Shown here: positions 7,524 to 16,500 of the stretch, in pieces | Layout: each line of letters begins with the position of its first letter | Position numbering within the stretch: position 1 is the stretch's first letter | DNA from: an uncultured Phascolarctobacterium sp. | Lineage (GTDB): Bacteria > Bacillota > Negativicutes > Acidaminococcales > Acidaminococcaceae | Direction of reading: 5' to 3' | Assembly (NCBI GenBank): GCA_900544795.1 | Contig: UQWM01000019.1 | Location: forward strand, 1-43,885 | DNA: 43,885 bases | Program-made: the position numbers and the translations under genes | The notes under the pieces: model-generated | What the model saw: the letters and a program-made list of their open reading frames with translations, nothing else | Database searches by the model: none | Told to the model about the DNA's origin: nothing

Positions 7524-8228
7524 ATGGCAAAAATGTTGTACGAAGGCAAAGCCAAAAAAGTTTTTGAAACCGAAAATCCTAACGAAGTCGTCATCTATTA
7601 TAAAGATGATGCTACGGCGCTCAACGGCCTCAAAAAAGGCACTATCGTCGATAAAGGCATCATGAACAACACTATTACCAGCTTCTTTTTTGATCTGCTG
7701 GGCAAGCATGGTATCCCCCATCATCAAATCAAAAAACTCAGCGACCGCGAAGCACTATGCAAAAAGGTCGATATCATCCCCATGGAAGTTGTTACCCGCA
7801 ACATCGCCGCTGGCAGCCTGGCTAAAAAAATGGGCGTCGAAGAAGGCTATATCCTCGCCCGTCCGCTGGTCGAGTTCTACTATAAAAACGACGACCTGGG
7901 CGACCCCATGATCAACGGCGACTATGCCGAATGCTTCCGCTTCGCTACCGACGCACAAGTGGCCGAACTGAAAGCTTACGCACTCAAGATCAACGAGATC
8001 CTCACCGCCTTCCTGGCTGAACGGAAGATCCGTTTGGTCGATTTCAAAATGGAGTTCGGCGTCGACGCCGACGGCAAAGTGATCCTCGCCGATGAGATCA
8101 CCCCCGATACCAGCCGCCTATGGGACTGGGACACCAACGAAAAGCTGGACAAAGACCGTTTCCGCCGCGATATGGGTAGCGTCGAAGAAGCTTATCAGGA
8201 AATCATCAAAAGATTGACCGGTAAATAA
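7524..8228 (+). CDS. purC: Phosphoribosylaminoimidazole-succinocarboxamide (SAICAR) synthase
   Basis: A 234-residue cytoplasmic enzyme of purine synthesis that joins aspartate to CAIR with ATP to give SAICAR. Family marks are LYEGKAKKVFETENPN at the N-terminus (ATP-binding strand), FFDLLGKHGIPHHQI, the substrate motif VTRNIAAGSLAKKMGVEEG, and LVDFKMEFGVDADGKVILAD followed by ITPDTSRLWD near the C-terminus. Length is normal for the bacterial monofunctional enzyme. ATG at 7524 is chosen because it gives the usual MAKMLYEG start; the in-frame TTG at 7515 is less likely. Other pur genes are not adjacent, so it is a stand-alone gene here. Confidence 0.97.
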   Translation: MAKMLYEGKAKKVFETENPNEVVIYYKDDATALNGLKKGTIVDKGIMNNTITSFFFDLLGKHGIPHHQIKKLSDREALCKKVDIIPMEVVTRNIAAGSLAKKMGVEEGYILARPLVEFYYKNDDLGDPMINGDYAECFRFATDAQVAELKAYALKINEILTAFLAERKIRLVDFKMEFGVDADGKVILADEITPDTSRLWDWDTNEKLDKDRFRRDMGSVEEAYQEIIKRLTGK

Positions 8229-8260
8229 ACCAATAATTTTAGAACAGGATGATGACATTC

Positions 8261-8300
8261 ATCATAGCCGATGCCGCACAATCAGCTGTATGGCTATGAT
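8261..8300. repeat. 9-bp inverted repeat after purC
   Basis: ATCATAGCC (8261-8269) and GGCTATGAT (8292-8300) are perfectly complementary across a 22-base loop. There is no T-tract, so it is a weak terminator at best. The rest of 8229-8419 shows no gene. Confidence 0.4.
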
Positions 8301-8419
8301 TGGAAAAGTGCAGTTAAAATAAATTCAATAGCAGAGGTCCACTGCCACGGCAGTTTATTTCCGCTGTTTATTATTTGATTTTATTTTACTGCCAATCTAA
8401 CTTCAGCACTGTTAAGATT

Positions 8420-8448
8420 AGTCGTAGAGTAAAATCTACGACTTTTTT
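8420..8448 (+). terminator. Rho-independent terminator between purC and the methyltransferase
   Basis: AGTCGTAGA (8420-8428) pairs with TCTACGACT (8435-8443) around a 6-base loop and runs into T6. It ends 24 bases before the methyltransferase start. Confidence 0.8.
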
Positions 8449-8472
8449 ATTTGCACCAAAGGAGGAAGTTTA

Positions 8473-9303
8473 ATGTTCAACACTTTTATCAACGCTCTGC
8501 AACTGCCACCGCTGTACAAGCCCAGCGCCACCAACTTTTGGGACGAAGAGCATATTTCCCAGCAAATGCTGGCAGCTCATCTTGATAAAAACTTTGAGGG
8601 CGCCAGCCGCAAGTTTACTTTTATCGACGCTTCGGCTGACTGGATCAAAAACAACCTGCCGCCGCGTCAATTTCCACAACTTTTAGATGTCGGCTGCGGC
8701 CCCGGACTTTATACGGAGCGTTTTTGCAGACTTGGTTATCAGGTCACCGGCATTGATTTTTCCAAGCGTTCCATAGTCTACGCCAAACAGTCTGCCCAAA
8801 AGCAGACACTGGCCATCGACTACCACTACCAGGACTATTTGACCATGGATTTTTACTCTGCTTTTGACCTGGCGACTTTTATTTACTGCGATTACGGAGC
8901 TTTAAGCACCGCAAATCGGGCACTGATCCTGCAAAAAATCTATCAGGCCTTAAAACCCGGCGGCCGTTTACTGCTTGATGTTTTTTCGCTGGCCAAATTC
9001 CAGGCTTTTGCCGAAGCACGAACCTGGGAACACTTCCCGTTAGGCGGCTTTTGGCGGGCCGAACCCTATCTGGAAACCAAAAACTGCGTCAAATATCCTG
9101 AGCATGTGACTTTAGAACAATATGTTATCGTTACCGACACACGCTCCGATGCTTTCTATATCTGGAATACCTATTTCACACCTGATAAGCTGGAAAAAGA
9201 AACTACGGCAGCAGGCTTTAGGACTATTGCCTTATACGGCGACGTATCAGGCAGTACTTATAGCGCAGCCAGCCCTACGCTGGCGCTCCTTGTCGAAAAA
9301 TAA
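8473..9303 (+). CDS. Class I SAM-dependent methyltransferase
   Basis: A 276-residue soluble protein with the Rossmann-type methyltransferase fold. The glycine-rich SAM loop LDVGCGPGLY lies at residues 71-80, the acidic ribose-binding residue is in VTGIDFSKRSI, and the post-strand 4 region reads ALKPGGRLLLDVFSL. The ~70 residues before the fold (FWDEEHISQQMLAAHLDKN) are a helical cap seen in many small-molecule methyltransferases. A strong GGAGGAAG ribosome site supports ATG at 8473. The substrate cannot be deduced. The next gene, a YjbR-type protein, follows after 88 bases and may be cotranscribed. Confidence 0.9.
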   Translation: MFNTFINALQLPPLYKPSATNFWDEEHISQQMLAAHLDKNFEGASRKFTFIDASADWIKNNLPPRQFPQLLDVGCGPGLYTERFCRLGYQVTGIDFSKRSIVYAKQSAQKQTLAIDYHYQDYLTMDFYSAFDLATFIYCDYGALSTANRALILQKIYQALKPGGRLLLDVFSLAKFQAFAEARTWEHFPLGGFWRAEPYLETKNCVKYPEHVTLEQYVIVTDTRSDAFYIWNTYFTPDKLEKETTAAGFRTIALYGDVSGSTYSAASPTLALLVEK

Positions 9304-9391
9304 TTCGCTGCTTAGCTTCAAACTGCTACCTTGCGCTACACTTTCTGTTATATAATATAAATAGCAAGAAGCTTAGAAAGCAGGTGCCGCC

Positions 9392-9754
9392 ATGGAGAAA
9401 AAGGCTTTAATCGCCCATTGCCTTACTTATCACAACGCTGTTGAAGATTACCCTTTTGCCGATAATGATCTCACTATTATGCGCCACCCGGGTGGTGGTA
9501 AATGGTTTGCCTGTATTATGCATCTTCAAGGCAAGCTGTGTATCAATTTAAAATGCGATCCGGTAAAATCCGAATTTCTGCGTAAAACTTACGCTGGCGT
9601 TTACCCGGCCTGGCATATGAACAAGGAACATTGGAACACCGTTGAAGTTGGCAGCGTGCCTAAAAGCGAACTATTCGCCATGATCGCCCACAGCTTTGAA
9701 CTGACGGCACCCAAAATACCGAAAGCTAAATCCAAGAAAAAATCTGAGACATAA
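9392..9754 (+). CDS. YjbR/MmcQ family DNA-binding-like protein
   Basis: A 120-residue protein of the YjbR (MmcQ, DUF1801-like) family, recognised by KWFACIMHLQGKLCIN, the central LKCDPVKSEFLR and AGVYPAWHMNKEHWNTV, which form the CyaY-like alpha/beta fold. Members are often called DNA-binding proteins, but their role is poorly established. The C-terminus is lysine-rich. The stop codon overlaps the A-run that begins the left arm of the split terminator (9753-9765), so the gene's natural terminator has been interrupted by the island that starts here. Confidence 0.85.
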   Translation: MEKKALIAHCLTYHNAVEDYPFADNDLTIMRHPGGGKWFACIMHLQGKLCINLKCDPVKSEFLRKTYAGVYPAWHMNKEHWNTVEVGSVPKSELFAMIAHSFELTAPKIPKAKSKKKSET

Positions 9755-9771
9755 AAAGCACCGCCAAAGGG
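9753..9771. other. Left island boundary (attL), left half of a split terminator
   Basis: AAAAAGCACCGCC (9753-9765) is the exact complement of GGCGGTGCTTTTT at the other end of the island (22841-22853). Joined through a loop of three to five A residues, the halves form a strong bidirectional terminator between the convergent yjbR and ybjQ genes. After 9765 the sequence turns into AT-rich island DNA (AAAGGGAGTTCAACTTAGGG). The exact crossover is ambiguous within the A-run. Confidence 0.75.
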
Positions 9772-9841
9772 AGTTCAACTTAGGGATTTACGAAAACAAG
9801 TAAATTTTTGACCGACTCTCTTCAAGCGGGAGCGAAAAGTT

Positions 9842-9880
9842 AAGACCACACCGAAGGATAAAACCTTTTGTGTGGTCTTT
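9842..9880. terminator. Hairpin at the left end of the island
   Basis: AAGACCACAC (9842-9851) and GTGTGGTCTT (9870-9879) are perfectly complementary across an 18-base loop. It lies 20 bases past the ImmA-type gene stop (minus strand) and 87 bases past yjbR, so it may end transcription from both sides. The T-tracts are weak. Confidence 0.55.
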
Positions 9881-9899
9881 GAGTTATTAGTAAGAATGA

Positions 9900-10592
9900 T
9901 TACTGTTCAAAATAATCGATAAAGTCAATGTATTCAAGTTGTCTTAATCGAACATACATTGCTTTTAATGATACTGAGTATGAAGATGCTAGATAGGTTA
10001 TGTTATTAATTTTGTCAGCAACTGTATCATGCTCAATAGTAATATTTTCGCAATATTTTTTTAAAGGTAAGTAAGGCATTAATATTGCACCTGCCAAATA
10101 ATTAGCTTGCCATTCACATCTTGCTTCCGCTTGCTCAATTATCTCGCAATTAATCTCTCTTTCTGTGCAACTTAAAAATGATAACACCTTTTTTTCTTTA
10201 GCTATTTTGTTAACAATACTACGGTGAAGTAACCAATGTGAAAATTCATGTGCAAGTGTAAACCTATAACGATTTATCATATTGGGAGCAGTTAAAAGGG
10301 AATCAATAAAGATAGTTTTTCCATTACAAAATTCATCTTCATAACATTTATTTTTATTATTCCAAAGACTTACATCACCTTTTCCACAAACTATCATCCC
10401 GTGAATGCTTCTATCTTTTGATATAAATGTAGGAGTAATATTTAACCCGTTGGACAGTATAATATTCTCAATATTTACTGGCATAATGTTTGTTAAAAGT
10501 AGTGGGTTTTCTTGCTTCAATATTTTGCGAGCATGAACTATATCAAGAAAAGTTTTATCTACAAAAGGAACATCTACATTAGTTGAAATCAT
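9900..10592 (-). CDS. ImmA/IrrE family metallopeptidase
   Basis: A 230-residue protein of the ImmA/IrrE (DUF955) zinc-peptidase family. The HExxH motif is HEFSH at residues 115-119 in RFTLAHEFSHWLLHRS, and the following region EARCEWQANYLAGAILMP supplies the third ligand and the conserved 'aNyLAGaiLMP' helix. In mobile elements such peptidases typically cleave the XRE-type repressor to induce excision or gene expression (ImmA-ImmR of ICEBs1). It is the last gene of the minus-strand run XRE, hsdMS, hsdR, immA, starting 15 bases after hsdR with AAAAGGAGG. The gene run suggests it acts on the XRE protein at 16136-16351 or, less likely, is cargo linked to the restriction system. Confidence 0.88.
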   Translation of the reverse strand: MISTNVDVPFVDKTFLDIVHARKILKQENPLLLTNIMPVNIENIILSNGLNITPTFISKDRSIHGMIVCGKGDVSLWNNKNKCYEDEFCNGKTIFIDSLLTAPNMINRYRFTLAHEFSHWLLHRSIVNKIAKEKKVLSFLSCTEREINCEIIEQAEARCEWQANYLAGAILMPYLPLKKYCENITIEHDTVADKINNITYLASSYSVSLKAMYVRLRQLEYIDFIDYFEQ

Positions 10593-10607
10593 AGTATATG
10601 CCTCCTT

Positions 10608-12992
10608 TTATTGCCATTCGCTTGGCAAGTTGAGGCTGTGTTTAATGTCGTTGAATACTACATCAAAGTTGCCATTAAATATATCATCATTTTCTTTTCT
10701 GGTGCCAACTTTCTTTTCATATACTCGATTTGAAAAGATACTGTCTGGAGAAAATCCAGTCCGATTTTCTGCATTAGCTATGAATATTTTCTTGAATTTA
10801 TTAAGTTGTTTTTTCTGTAATTCATTAAAGTTATATGTACTAACATACGTATCATACCCTTGGGAAATTCTATCTTTTATCGTAGGTATTTTTCGTACAC
10901 CAAAAGCTTGTAACAAGAAATCCCATATTGAACCTTGCGGGTAATCATATATTTTTTGCAACTGATCCTCATCAAGATAAATATCAGGCTTTTTAACCCA
11001 TTCATCCATATATTCTACTTCTTGCTCTGTTGGCTGATAATCTGATTTTTTTGTGACTTTTTCTTTAATAGAAGTTATAACCTCATCAGTAGTTTCATTA
11101 ACTTGTTTTTCAAATATTTTTTTAGCTTTATCAATAGGAATATTATCGACAACCTTGTAATCGTCACCATGTATAAAAACACGCTCAATCATTTGGCTAG
11201 GGTCCACATTATCAATAATAAAATACTCGCCTTCTGTTTTTCCTCCTCCGCCAACGGTAGTTGTTGTTCCTCCGACAACTGTTGTTTCATTTAGTTTCTT
11301 TGTTCCTTTTCCATCATCGTCCATTCTGCTACACAAACCAACAAAGTCAAGTATTCTAAAGCTGTACTTCCCACTTTCTTTAGTATCAAGCCTAGCACCT
11401 CTACCTACCATTTGAATGTACTTACCAACAGAGTCAGTTAACGCTGCGAATCCAATATAACGAACACAAGGAATATCAACACCAGTACTCATAATATCAA
11501 CAGAAGTAACAACATAAGGTTTTTGAAATGGCTTTTTAAATTGATTCTTTATAAATTCATTTGATTCAGAGCTATTAGAAATAACTGTATGAGCATACTT
11601 CAATCCATTATCAGAACCGTCATTAAATAGTTTATTTATAGCTTTAGCCATCATAATACAATGTATTTGGCTTGCGCAGAAAAGAATTATTTTCTCCCCA
11701 AATTGTGTATTTTTCTTGATTTCTTCAGCTATTCGGTCACATCGTTCTTCAGATAAATATTTTTTCTCAAGCTGTTCAAGCTTTATTTTTTGCTCTTTTG
11801 GAAGTTCTATTCGTTCTCGTGTATCAGGGTCAAGGACATATTCGAATAATATGCCTTCGTCTTCGGCTTCCTTTGTTAAATGTGTTTTAATTTCTAAAAC
11901 ATCATAAGGCGCAAGGAAACCTTCATCAATACCTCTTTCCAAATCAAACTGATAATCTGGCTCTTGAGTTTCGCACCCAAATAGTTTATATGTATCTGCA
12001 ATTTCTAAATCTTCTGGTGCAACATCCTTGCCTTTTTTACCAACAGCTATTCTTGGTGTTGCAGTTAAACCGATTTTAGGGCAGTGAAAATGATCAAGTA
12101 CTAACTTTCGGTTTACAGAAATCGACCTATGACATTCATCTACAATAATTAAGTCATAAAAGTTATTTGGAATTTTTGAGAATAGTATTTCTAAAGTATC
12201 AATAACAACAATATGAATTGGAATATTGGTTTTTAACTTAAAATTTGATGTTTTAATCCAATCTGCATTGTAGTATCTTGGGGAGATTAGAGCAAAACCT
12301 TCTTCTAAAGCTTGTTTAGCTAGCAATCTTCTATCCACGACAAAAAGAACCCTTTTGCAAAGTGAACTATCAAGCATAGCTTTTGTAAAAGCAACCATTG
12401 TTCTTGTTTTTCCAAGTCCAGTTGCCATATGCACGAGCATTTTCTGTTTGCCACTTTTATATTTTTCTATAAGAGTGTTTATACAATCAAGCTGATAGTA
12501 TCTTTCTTTATTGATATTTGAATCATAACCACCAGCAATAGTTGTATCAATTTTAATAGGCTTATTGGAACGTTTCACTTTTTCTTGGTTTATTTTATCT
12601 CGCATTTCATCGTAAGAAAGAAATTCTTTGACAGGCTTGTATTCATCATCAAGCCCTTGCCAAGTCGTATCCAAAAACAACATTCTATCTTCGGAAACAG
12701 CATATAAAAAACGTGGTTTTAGCACTTGTCTACCAATAAGAAGTTGACCGAGTGCTTTCTTTTCATTGCTAAGTTTATTTTCAATGATAGCTATTACTTC
12801 TTTAGAATAAGCATCCACAAGAGTTATATCAGGGGTAATAAACTTCTTGCCAATTTCAGATTGTAAATGCTCGGGTATGCTGTATGAGTGTTGATAAAGC
12901 AAGGTATCGTTTAAAACAAAGCCTAATTGCTCTAACTGCTTAATAACTTTTATATCGACAACACTTGCCTCGTTGCCGTTAATGTTAGCCAT
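10608..12992 (-). CDS. hsdR: Type I restriction enzyme, R subunit
   Basis: A 794-residue motor and nuclease subunit. The N-terminal PD-(D/E)xK nuclease is visible as PDITLVD (residues 54-60) with ENK at 71-73. The SF2 translocase follows: Walker A TGLGKTRT (191-198), motif II DECHRS (285-290), then LTATPR, and SVDIMSTGVDIPCV with QMVGRGARLD (motifs V and VI). The C-terminal ~170 residues match the EcoEI-type R C-domain region. The protein is shorter than EcoKI HsdR (~1170 residues) and resembles the EcoEI/type IB class. It begins two bases after the hsdMS stop behind GAGGAGGAATAG, so the subunits are translationally linked. All motifs are intact and the gene should be active. Confidence 0.95.
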   Translation of the reverse strand: MANINGNEASVVDIKVIKQLEQLGFVLNDTLLYQHSYSIPEHLQSEIGKKFITPDITLVDAYSKEVIAIIENKLSNEKKALGQLLIGRQVLKPRFLYAVSEDRMLFLDTTWQGLDDEYKPVKEFLSYDEMRDKINQEKVKRSNKPIKIDTTIAGGYDSNINKERYYQLDCINTLIEKYKSGKQKMLVHMATGLGKTRTMVAFTKAMLDSSLCKRVLFVVDRRLLAKQALEEGFALISPRYYNADWIKTSNFKLKTNIPIHIVVIDTLEILFSKIPNNFYDLIIVDECHRSISVNRKLVLDHFHCPKIGLTATPRIAVGKKGKDVAPEDLEIADTYKLFGCETQEPDYQFDLERGIDEGFLAPYDVLEIKTHLTKEAEDEGILFEYVLDPDTRERIELPKEQKIKLEQLEKKYLSEERCDRIAEEIKKNTQFGEKIILFCASQIHCIMMAKAINKLFNDGSDNGLKYAHTVISNSSESNEFIKNQFKKPFQKPYVVTSVDIMSTGVDIPCVRYIGFAALTDSVGKYIQMVGRGARLDTKESGKYSFRILDFVGLCSRMDDDGKGTKKLNETTVVGGTTTTVGGGGKTEGEYFIIDNVDPSQMIERVFIHGDDYKVVDNIPIDKAKKIFEKQVNETTDEVITSIKEKVTKKSDYQPTEQEVEYMDEWVKKPDIYLDEDQLQKIYDYPQGSIWDFLLQAFGVRKIPTIKDRISQGYDTYVSTYNFNELQKKQLNKFKKIFIANAENRTGFSPDSIFSNRVYEKKVGTRKENDDIFNGNFDVVFNDIKHSLNLPSEWQ

Positions 12993-12994
12993 AA

Positions 12995-15900
12995 CTATTC
13001 CTCCTCACCCCAAATGTTTTTTAAAGTTAAATTAACCTTATTTTGCGCTTTAACACACATGATGTTTAGCTTTTCTTTTAGTATTTCTGCATTATCCCAT
13101 TCTTCTATAATAGATTCTTGTTGCTTGATTGTTGGAACTGATACTATAAATGATTTTATATCATCTTTGTTAATGCTCGGATATGATGATTTTTCCATTA
13201 CTTTTTTCATTTGCAACATTAAATCATCAGAATTCATAAAAAGAATATATAAATATTTAGGTAATATTTTATCATAATCTTTAATAGATAATATTGCAAA
13301 ACCTGTTGAATATATAGTGTTTGGAGTTGGCGATTCATCTAAAAAAGAGAAACCTTTTAAATTAGGTCTAACTGTGGAAATGATGACATCGTTCTTTTTT
13401 GCCACTCTTTTAGCTCTAGAAGGTGCATTTTCACCTTTTAGTTTATTTGAGTAATCAATGACTCCTGTTCCGTTTTCTACACTAGATATGTCAACATATA
13501 TAAATTCTTTGTCTGCAAATTCTTTTTTAGGGTCTATTGAAGTCGCATTAACTGTTATTAATTCATCGAGAGGATATTTTTTTTCACCAAGGGTGTTGTC
13601 AACATCAAGTATAATTAGGTTTGAAAGTATATCTTTGGATGCTGAAATAAGTTTCATAGATTTAGAATATTTAGATATAAACATTTCCTGTTCCTGAATA
13701 CTAGGCAATGGTATTTCCCAATTACCCATATCTTCAAAAGTAAAATTCATTCTAACACCGTTGCCAACATTAGCCTTAGTAGCAACATAGTCATTAAAGT
13801 GCTTGTCTTTAATCAATATCTCAAGATACTCTGGCAATAACTCATCTTCTTTAGTGCCAAAAACAACATAGGCTCCGCTGATTATTTGATTATCATAGTC
13901 GTGTTTATTTAGTCCAATAGAGCCAACATTAACTCTATAAGGATTGTAACAAAACTCATTTTTCTTTACTAAATAATAGCTTTGGTTGGTTTCCTCAGGT
14001 GTTGCATTTTCATTTATGAAAACACCTATTTCATTGGAAACACCAAGAGTTCTCCACCTTGTTTCTGGTAATTTGTTTGGTTTTACCTTTTCAGTATTTT
14101 CAATTAAATATGGAGCCAATTTTACCATAGGATACTTTGCACCCATTTTAAAAATCTCATCAATCTTTTTTAACTGTGGGAAAGCTTCTAATGCCTCTTT
14201 GCTAATATAATTAGATACATATTCTCTAACAATATCGGCCTCAATTGCGTTACTAAGATTAAATCTTGAAAGTATTGCAAAAGCCTCTCCGAGTTCAGCT
14301 GTATATAACTCTCTAAATCTAATATCAAGAGATTCTATATTATCTGGAGTTTTGTCACCTATTAGTTTAGTCCATGCTTTTAGTTGAGTGTCATTAAGCA
14401 TAGAATGATAAGTTGTTGGATTATATGAAAAGGAATATGCCTTGGTGGTTTTTTGCTCTATCTCAGCATCGGTTTTACCTTTCCACAATTCATCTACCTG
14501 TTTTAATTCAAATTTCATTTCTTTTTCCGAAATTTGTTTGGCCTTAACTTTCCTAAATAGCGCGGTAGTTTTCTTCTCAACATCATTTTGCTGTTTTATT
14601 CCGTTAGTTTCCTCAACTTCTTGACGGATTTTTCTTTTAATTCTAGGGTCAATAGATTTTATCCAACTTGCATCTATCATAAATGAATTGCTTTTTTCTG
14701 GTGGGGTTAGACCTTGCTTAATATAGGTATGATAAATATTTAAAGCATCTACAAGCTGTGAGTTAGATTTAGGTTTTCTGTTTGTTCCCATTGTATATCC
14801 ATCATCTTGCACTTGATAAAACCAAGTCTTTGTTGTAGGTTGTCCCTTTTCAAAAAGAAGTATTGAAGTTTTAGGGCCCACACCACTTTTACTTACAAAA
14901 ACACCTTGTGGCAAACCAATAACAGCCTTTAAATTTGCTTGATTTAAAAGCATTTCTCTTAGTGTCTTAGCACTAGTTTGGTCCCAAGTTAAAAATCCTT
15001 CAGATACAATTACTGCGCATCTTCCGCCATCTCGCAAACTGTCAAGCATTAGTTTTACAAAAAGAATAGTCGTTTCTTTCTCTGTGCTAAAGTCTTCCCA
15101 TACATTTGGATAAGATGTTTGGTCTGTTTCTGCACCAAACGGAGGATTGGCTAGTATTACAGTTTTACTATTCGGCATAATACTAGTACCAAATTTATTA
15201 AGTGAATCTCCTTGCTCAATGTTTCTTGGATTAAGACCTCTAATATACAGGTTTACTGCTGCCATTTTCTTAATCATACCAAGATACTCAACACCAAAAA
15301 CACCATGTCTATAAAAGTTTTGTGTTTGCATATCATTTGGCCAATCTTCATCTAACTGAGCAAAGTAATTTTTAAACCACTCTCTTAATTCTGGATGAGC
15401 CTTTTCTCCTGGATATATAGCGTCTTCACCCTCACATCTATCCAAAACAAATTCATAGCTATCAAATAAGAAACCTCCCGTTCCACAGGCAGGATCCATA
15501 ATTAAATCATCAATCGTAGGCTCAAGTAATCCAACCATAAATTGACGGATATGGTCGGGGGTTCTATATAATCCTATATCTTTTGTACCGCCTGTTTCAG
15601 ATAGTGCAGATTCAATGGCATCACCTAAAAGGTCTGTTTTAACAAGTAAGGCTTCGTCAAGGTTCGATACCTCTGTAATGACCTCTTGCAAGTTACCACC
15701 TATAACATTGTTGGTGAAATTTGAATTTGAGAAAACACTTTGAATTAAAACCAATTCATCCATAACCTTTGGAGTTAATTCTGTATTTTTAATTATTTGC
15801 CCAACCTCAGTGACAATATTCCCATAAAAAGGAAAGTGGACAGTATTTAAAACGCTAGTGATAGAAGCACTATCAATACTTTTTAAATAGCTAAATAGCC

Positions 15901-16129
15901 TTTTTTGTTTTTCTTGTTTCAGTTCTTCATTCGTATCAGTGAACAATTGACGTAAAACAGAAAATTCACCATCCCGTCTTAATTTAACTTCAAATATTCT
16001 TAATAACAATAATTCGATAATATATTCAACTCTTTGCACTGGTGTTCCGGCAGGTCGTAATAATTTATGCAATTTTTTTAAGCTATTATTTGTTTTATCA
16101 TCTGTATAATGTACTGTTGAACGTCCCAT
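12995..16129 (-). CDS. hsdM: Type I methyltransferase and specificity subunits fused in one protein (HsdM-HsdS)
   Basis: 1044 residues. Residues ~1-150 resemble the HsdM helical N-domain. The N6-adenine methylase domain follows, with SAM motif DPACGTGGF at 212-220 and catalytic NPPF at 328-331. The region up to about 640 is an extended helical connector (…FNLSNAIEADIVREYVSN). From ~680 two target-recognition domains follow: the first around GVSNEIGVFINEN to IPLPSIQEQEMFISKY, the second around YPLDELITVNATSID to VSVPTIKQQESIIEEW. Each ends in a P-x(2)-Q-Q/E-type segment and helix, as in HsdS. A separate hsdS is absent, so one chain carries methylation and both half-site specificities. Small XRE gene ends 6 bases upstream. 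No inverted hsdS copies are nearby, so shufflon-type variation is not indicated. Confidence 0.92.
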   Translation of the reverse strand: MGRSTVHYTDDKTNNSLKKLHKLLRPAGTPVQRVEYIIELLLLRIFEVKLRRDGEFSVLRQLFTDTNEELKQEKQKRLFSYLKSIDSASITSVLNTVHFPFYGNIVTEVGQIIKNTELTPKVMDELVLIQSVFSNSNFTNNVIGGNLQEVITEVSNLDEALLVKTDLLGDAIESALSETGGTKDIGLYRTPDHIRQFMVGLLEPTIDDLIMDPACGTGGFLFDSYEFVLDRCEGEDAIYPGEKAHPELREWFKNYFAQLDEDWPNDMQTQNFYRHGVFGVEYLGMIKKMAAVNLYIRGLNPRNIEQGDSLNKFGTSIMPNSKTVILANPPFGAETDQTSYPNVWEDFSTEKETTILFVKLMLDSLRDGGRCAVIVSEGFLTWDQTSAKTLREMLLNQANLKAVIGLPQGVFVSKSGVGPKTSILLFEKGQPTTKTWFYQVQDDGYTMGTNRKPKSNSQLVDALNIYHTYIKQGLTPPEKSNSFMIDASWIKSIDPRIKRKIRQEVEETNGIKQQNDVEKKTTALFRKVKAKQISEKEMKFELKQVDELWKGKTDAEIEQKTTKAYSFSYNPTTYHSMLNDTQLKAWTKLIGDKTPDNIESLDIRFRELYTAELGEAFAILSRFNLSNAIEADIVREYVSNYISKEALEAFPQLKKIDEIFKMGAKYPMVKLAPYLIENTEKVKPNKLPETRWRTLGVSNEIGVFINENATPEETNQSYYLVKKNEFCYNPYRVNVGSIGLNKHDYDNQIISGAYVVFGTKEDELLPEYLEILIKDKHFNDYVATKANVGNGVRMNFTFEDMGNWEIPLPSIQEQEMFISKYSKSMKLISASKDILSNLIILDVDNTLGEKKYPLDELITVNATSIDPKKEFADKEFIYVDISSVENGTGVIDYSNKLKGENAPSRAKRVAKKNDVIISTVRPNLKGFSFLDESPTPNTIYSTGFAILSIKDYDKILPKYLYILFMNSDDLMLQMKKVMEKSSYPSINKDDIKSFIVSVPTIKQQESIIEEWDNAEILKEKLNIMCVKAQNKVNLTLKNIWGEEE

Positions 16130-16135
16130 TTTTTA

Positions 16136-16351
16136 TTATTCCTTTCCCTCTATAGATATTAATTCGACCACATCTTCAATGCCTACATTCAAAGCAGTAC
16201 AAACTTTAACAAGCACATCCATGCTTACATATTCATTCTTAGAAAGTTTTGCAATAGAAGAAGAACTAATACAAGCCATTTCTTGCAAATCTCGTTTTTT
16301 CATATCTCTATCAATAAGTAATTTCCATAATTTCTTATAGCTAACTTTCAT
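16136..16351 (-). CDS. XRE-family transcriptional regulator (small HTH protein)
   Basis: 71 residues, nearly all one Cro/C1-type helix-turn-helix: MKVSYKKLWKLLIDRDMKKR, then the turn and recognition helix ISSSSIAKLSKNEYVSMDVL. ATG at 16351 is chosen over the longer frame (16378) because it follows AGGTGCAAA and gives the standard start of this family. The gene heads the minus-strand run with the restriction-modification genes and faces the primase promoter region across 414 bases. It could act as the controller protein of the RM system, as the island's replication and excision repressor, or as both. An ImmA-type peptidase at the end of the same run is the likely antirepressor. Confidence 0.88.
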   Translation of the reverse strand: MKVSYKKLWKLLIDRDMKKRDLQEMACISSSSIAKLSKNEYVSMDVLVKVCTALNVGIEDVVELISIEGKE

Positions 16352-16500
16352 TTTGCACCTCATCCTAATAAAATTCATACATATAATTTACTTATTATAA
16401 CACAAAAACTTTGAGAATGCAATGATATTACAGTGTATTTAAATATTATATTCAATAATTCGGCATCTGAAATTTTCGGGTGTCTATTTTTTTGCGATTT

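Noticed and set aside
12995..14200. Phase-variable specificity gene in the type I RM system
   Set aside because: No second hsdS copy, inverted repeats or invertase next to the S region; the recombinase at the far end is of the integration type.
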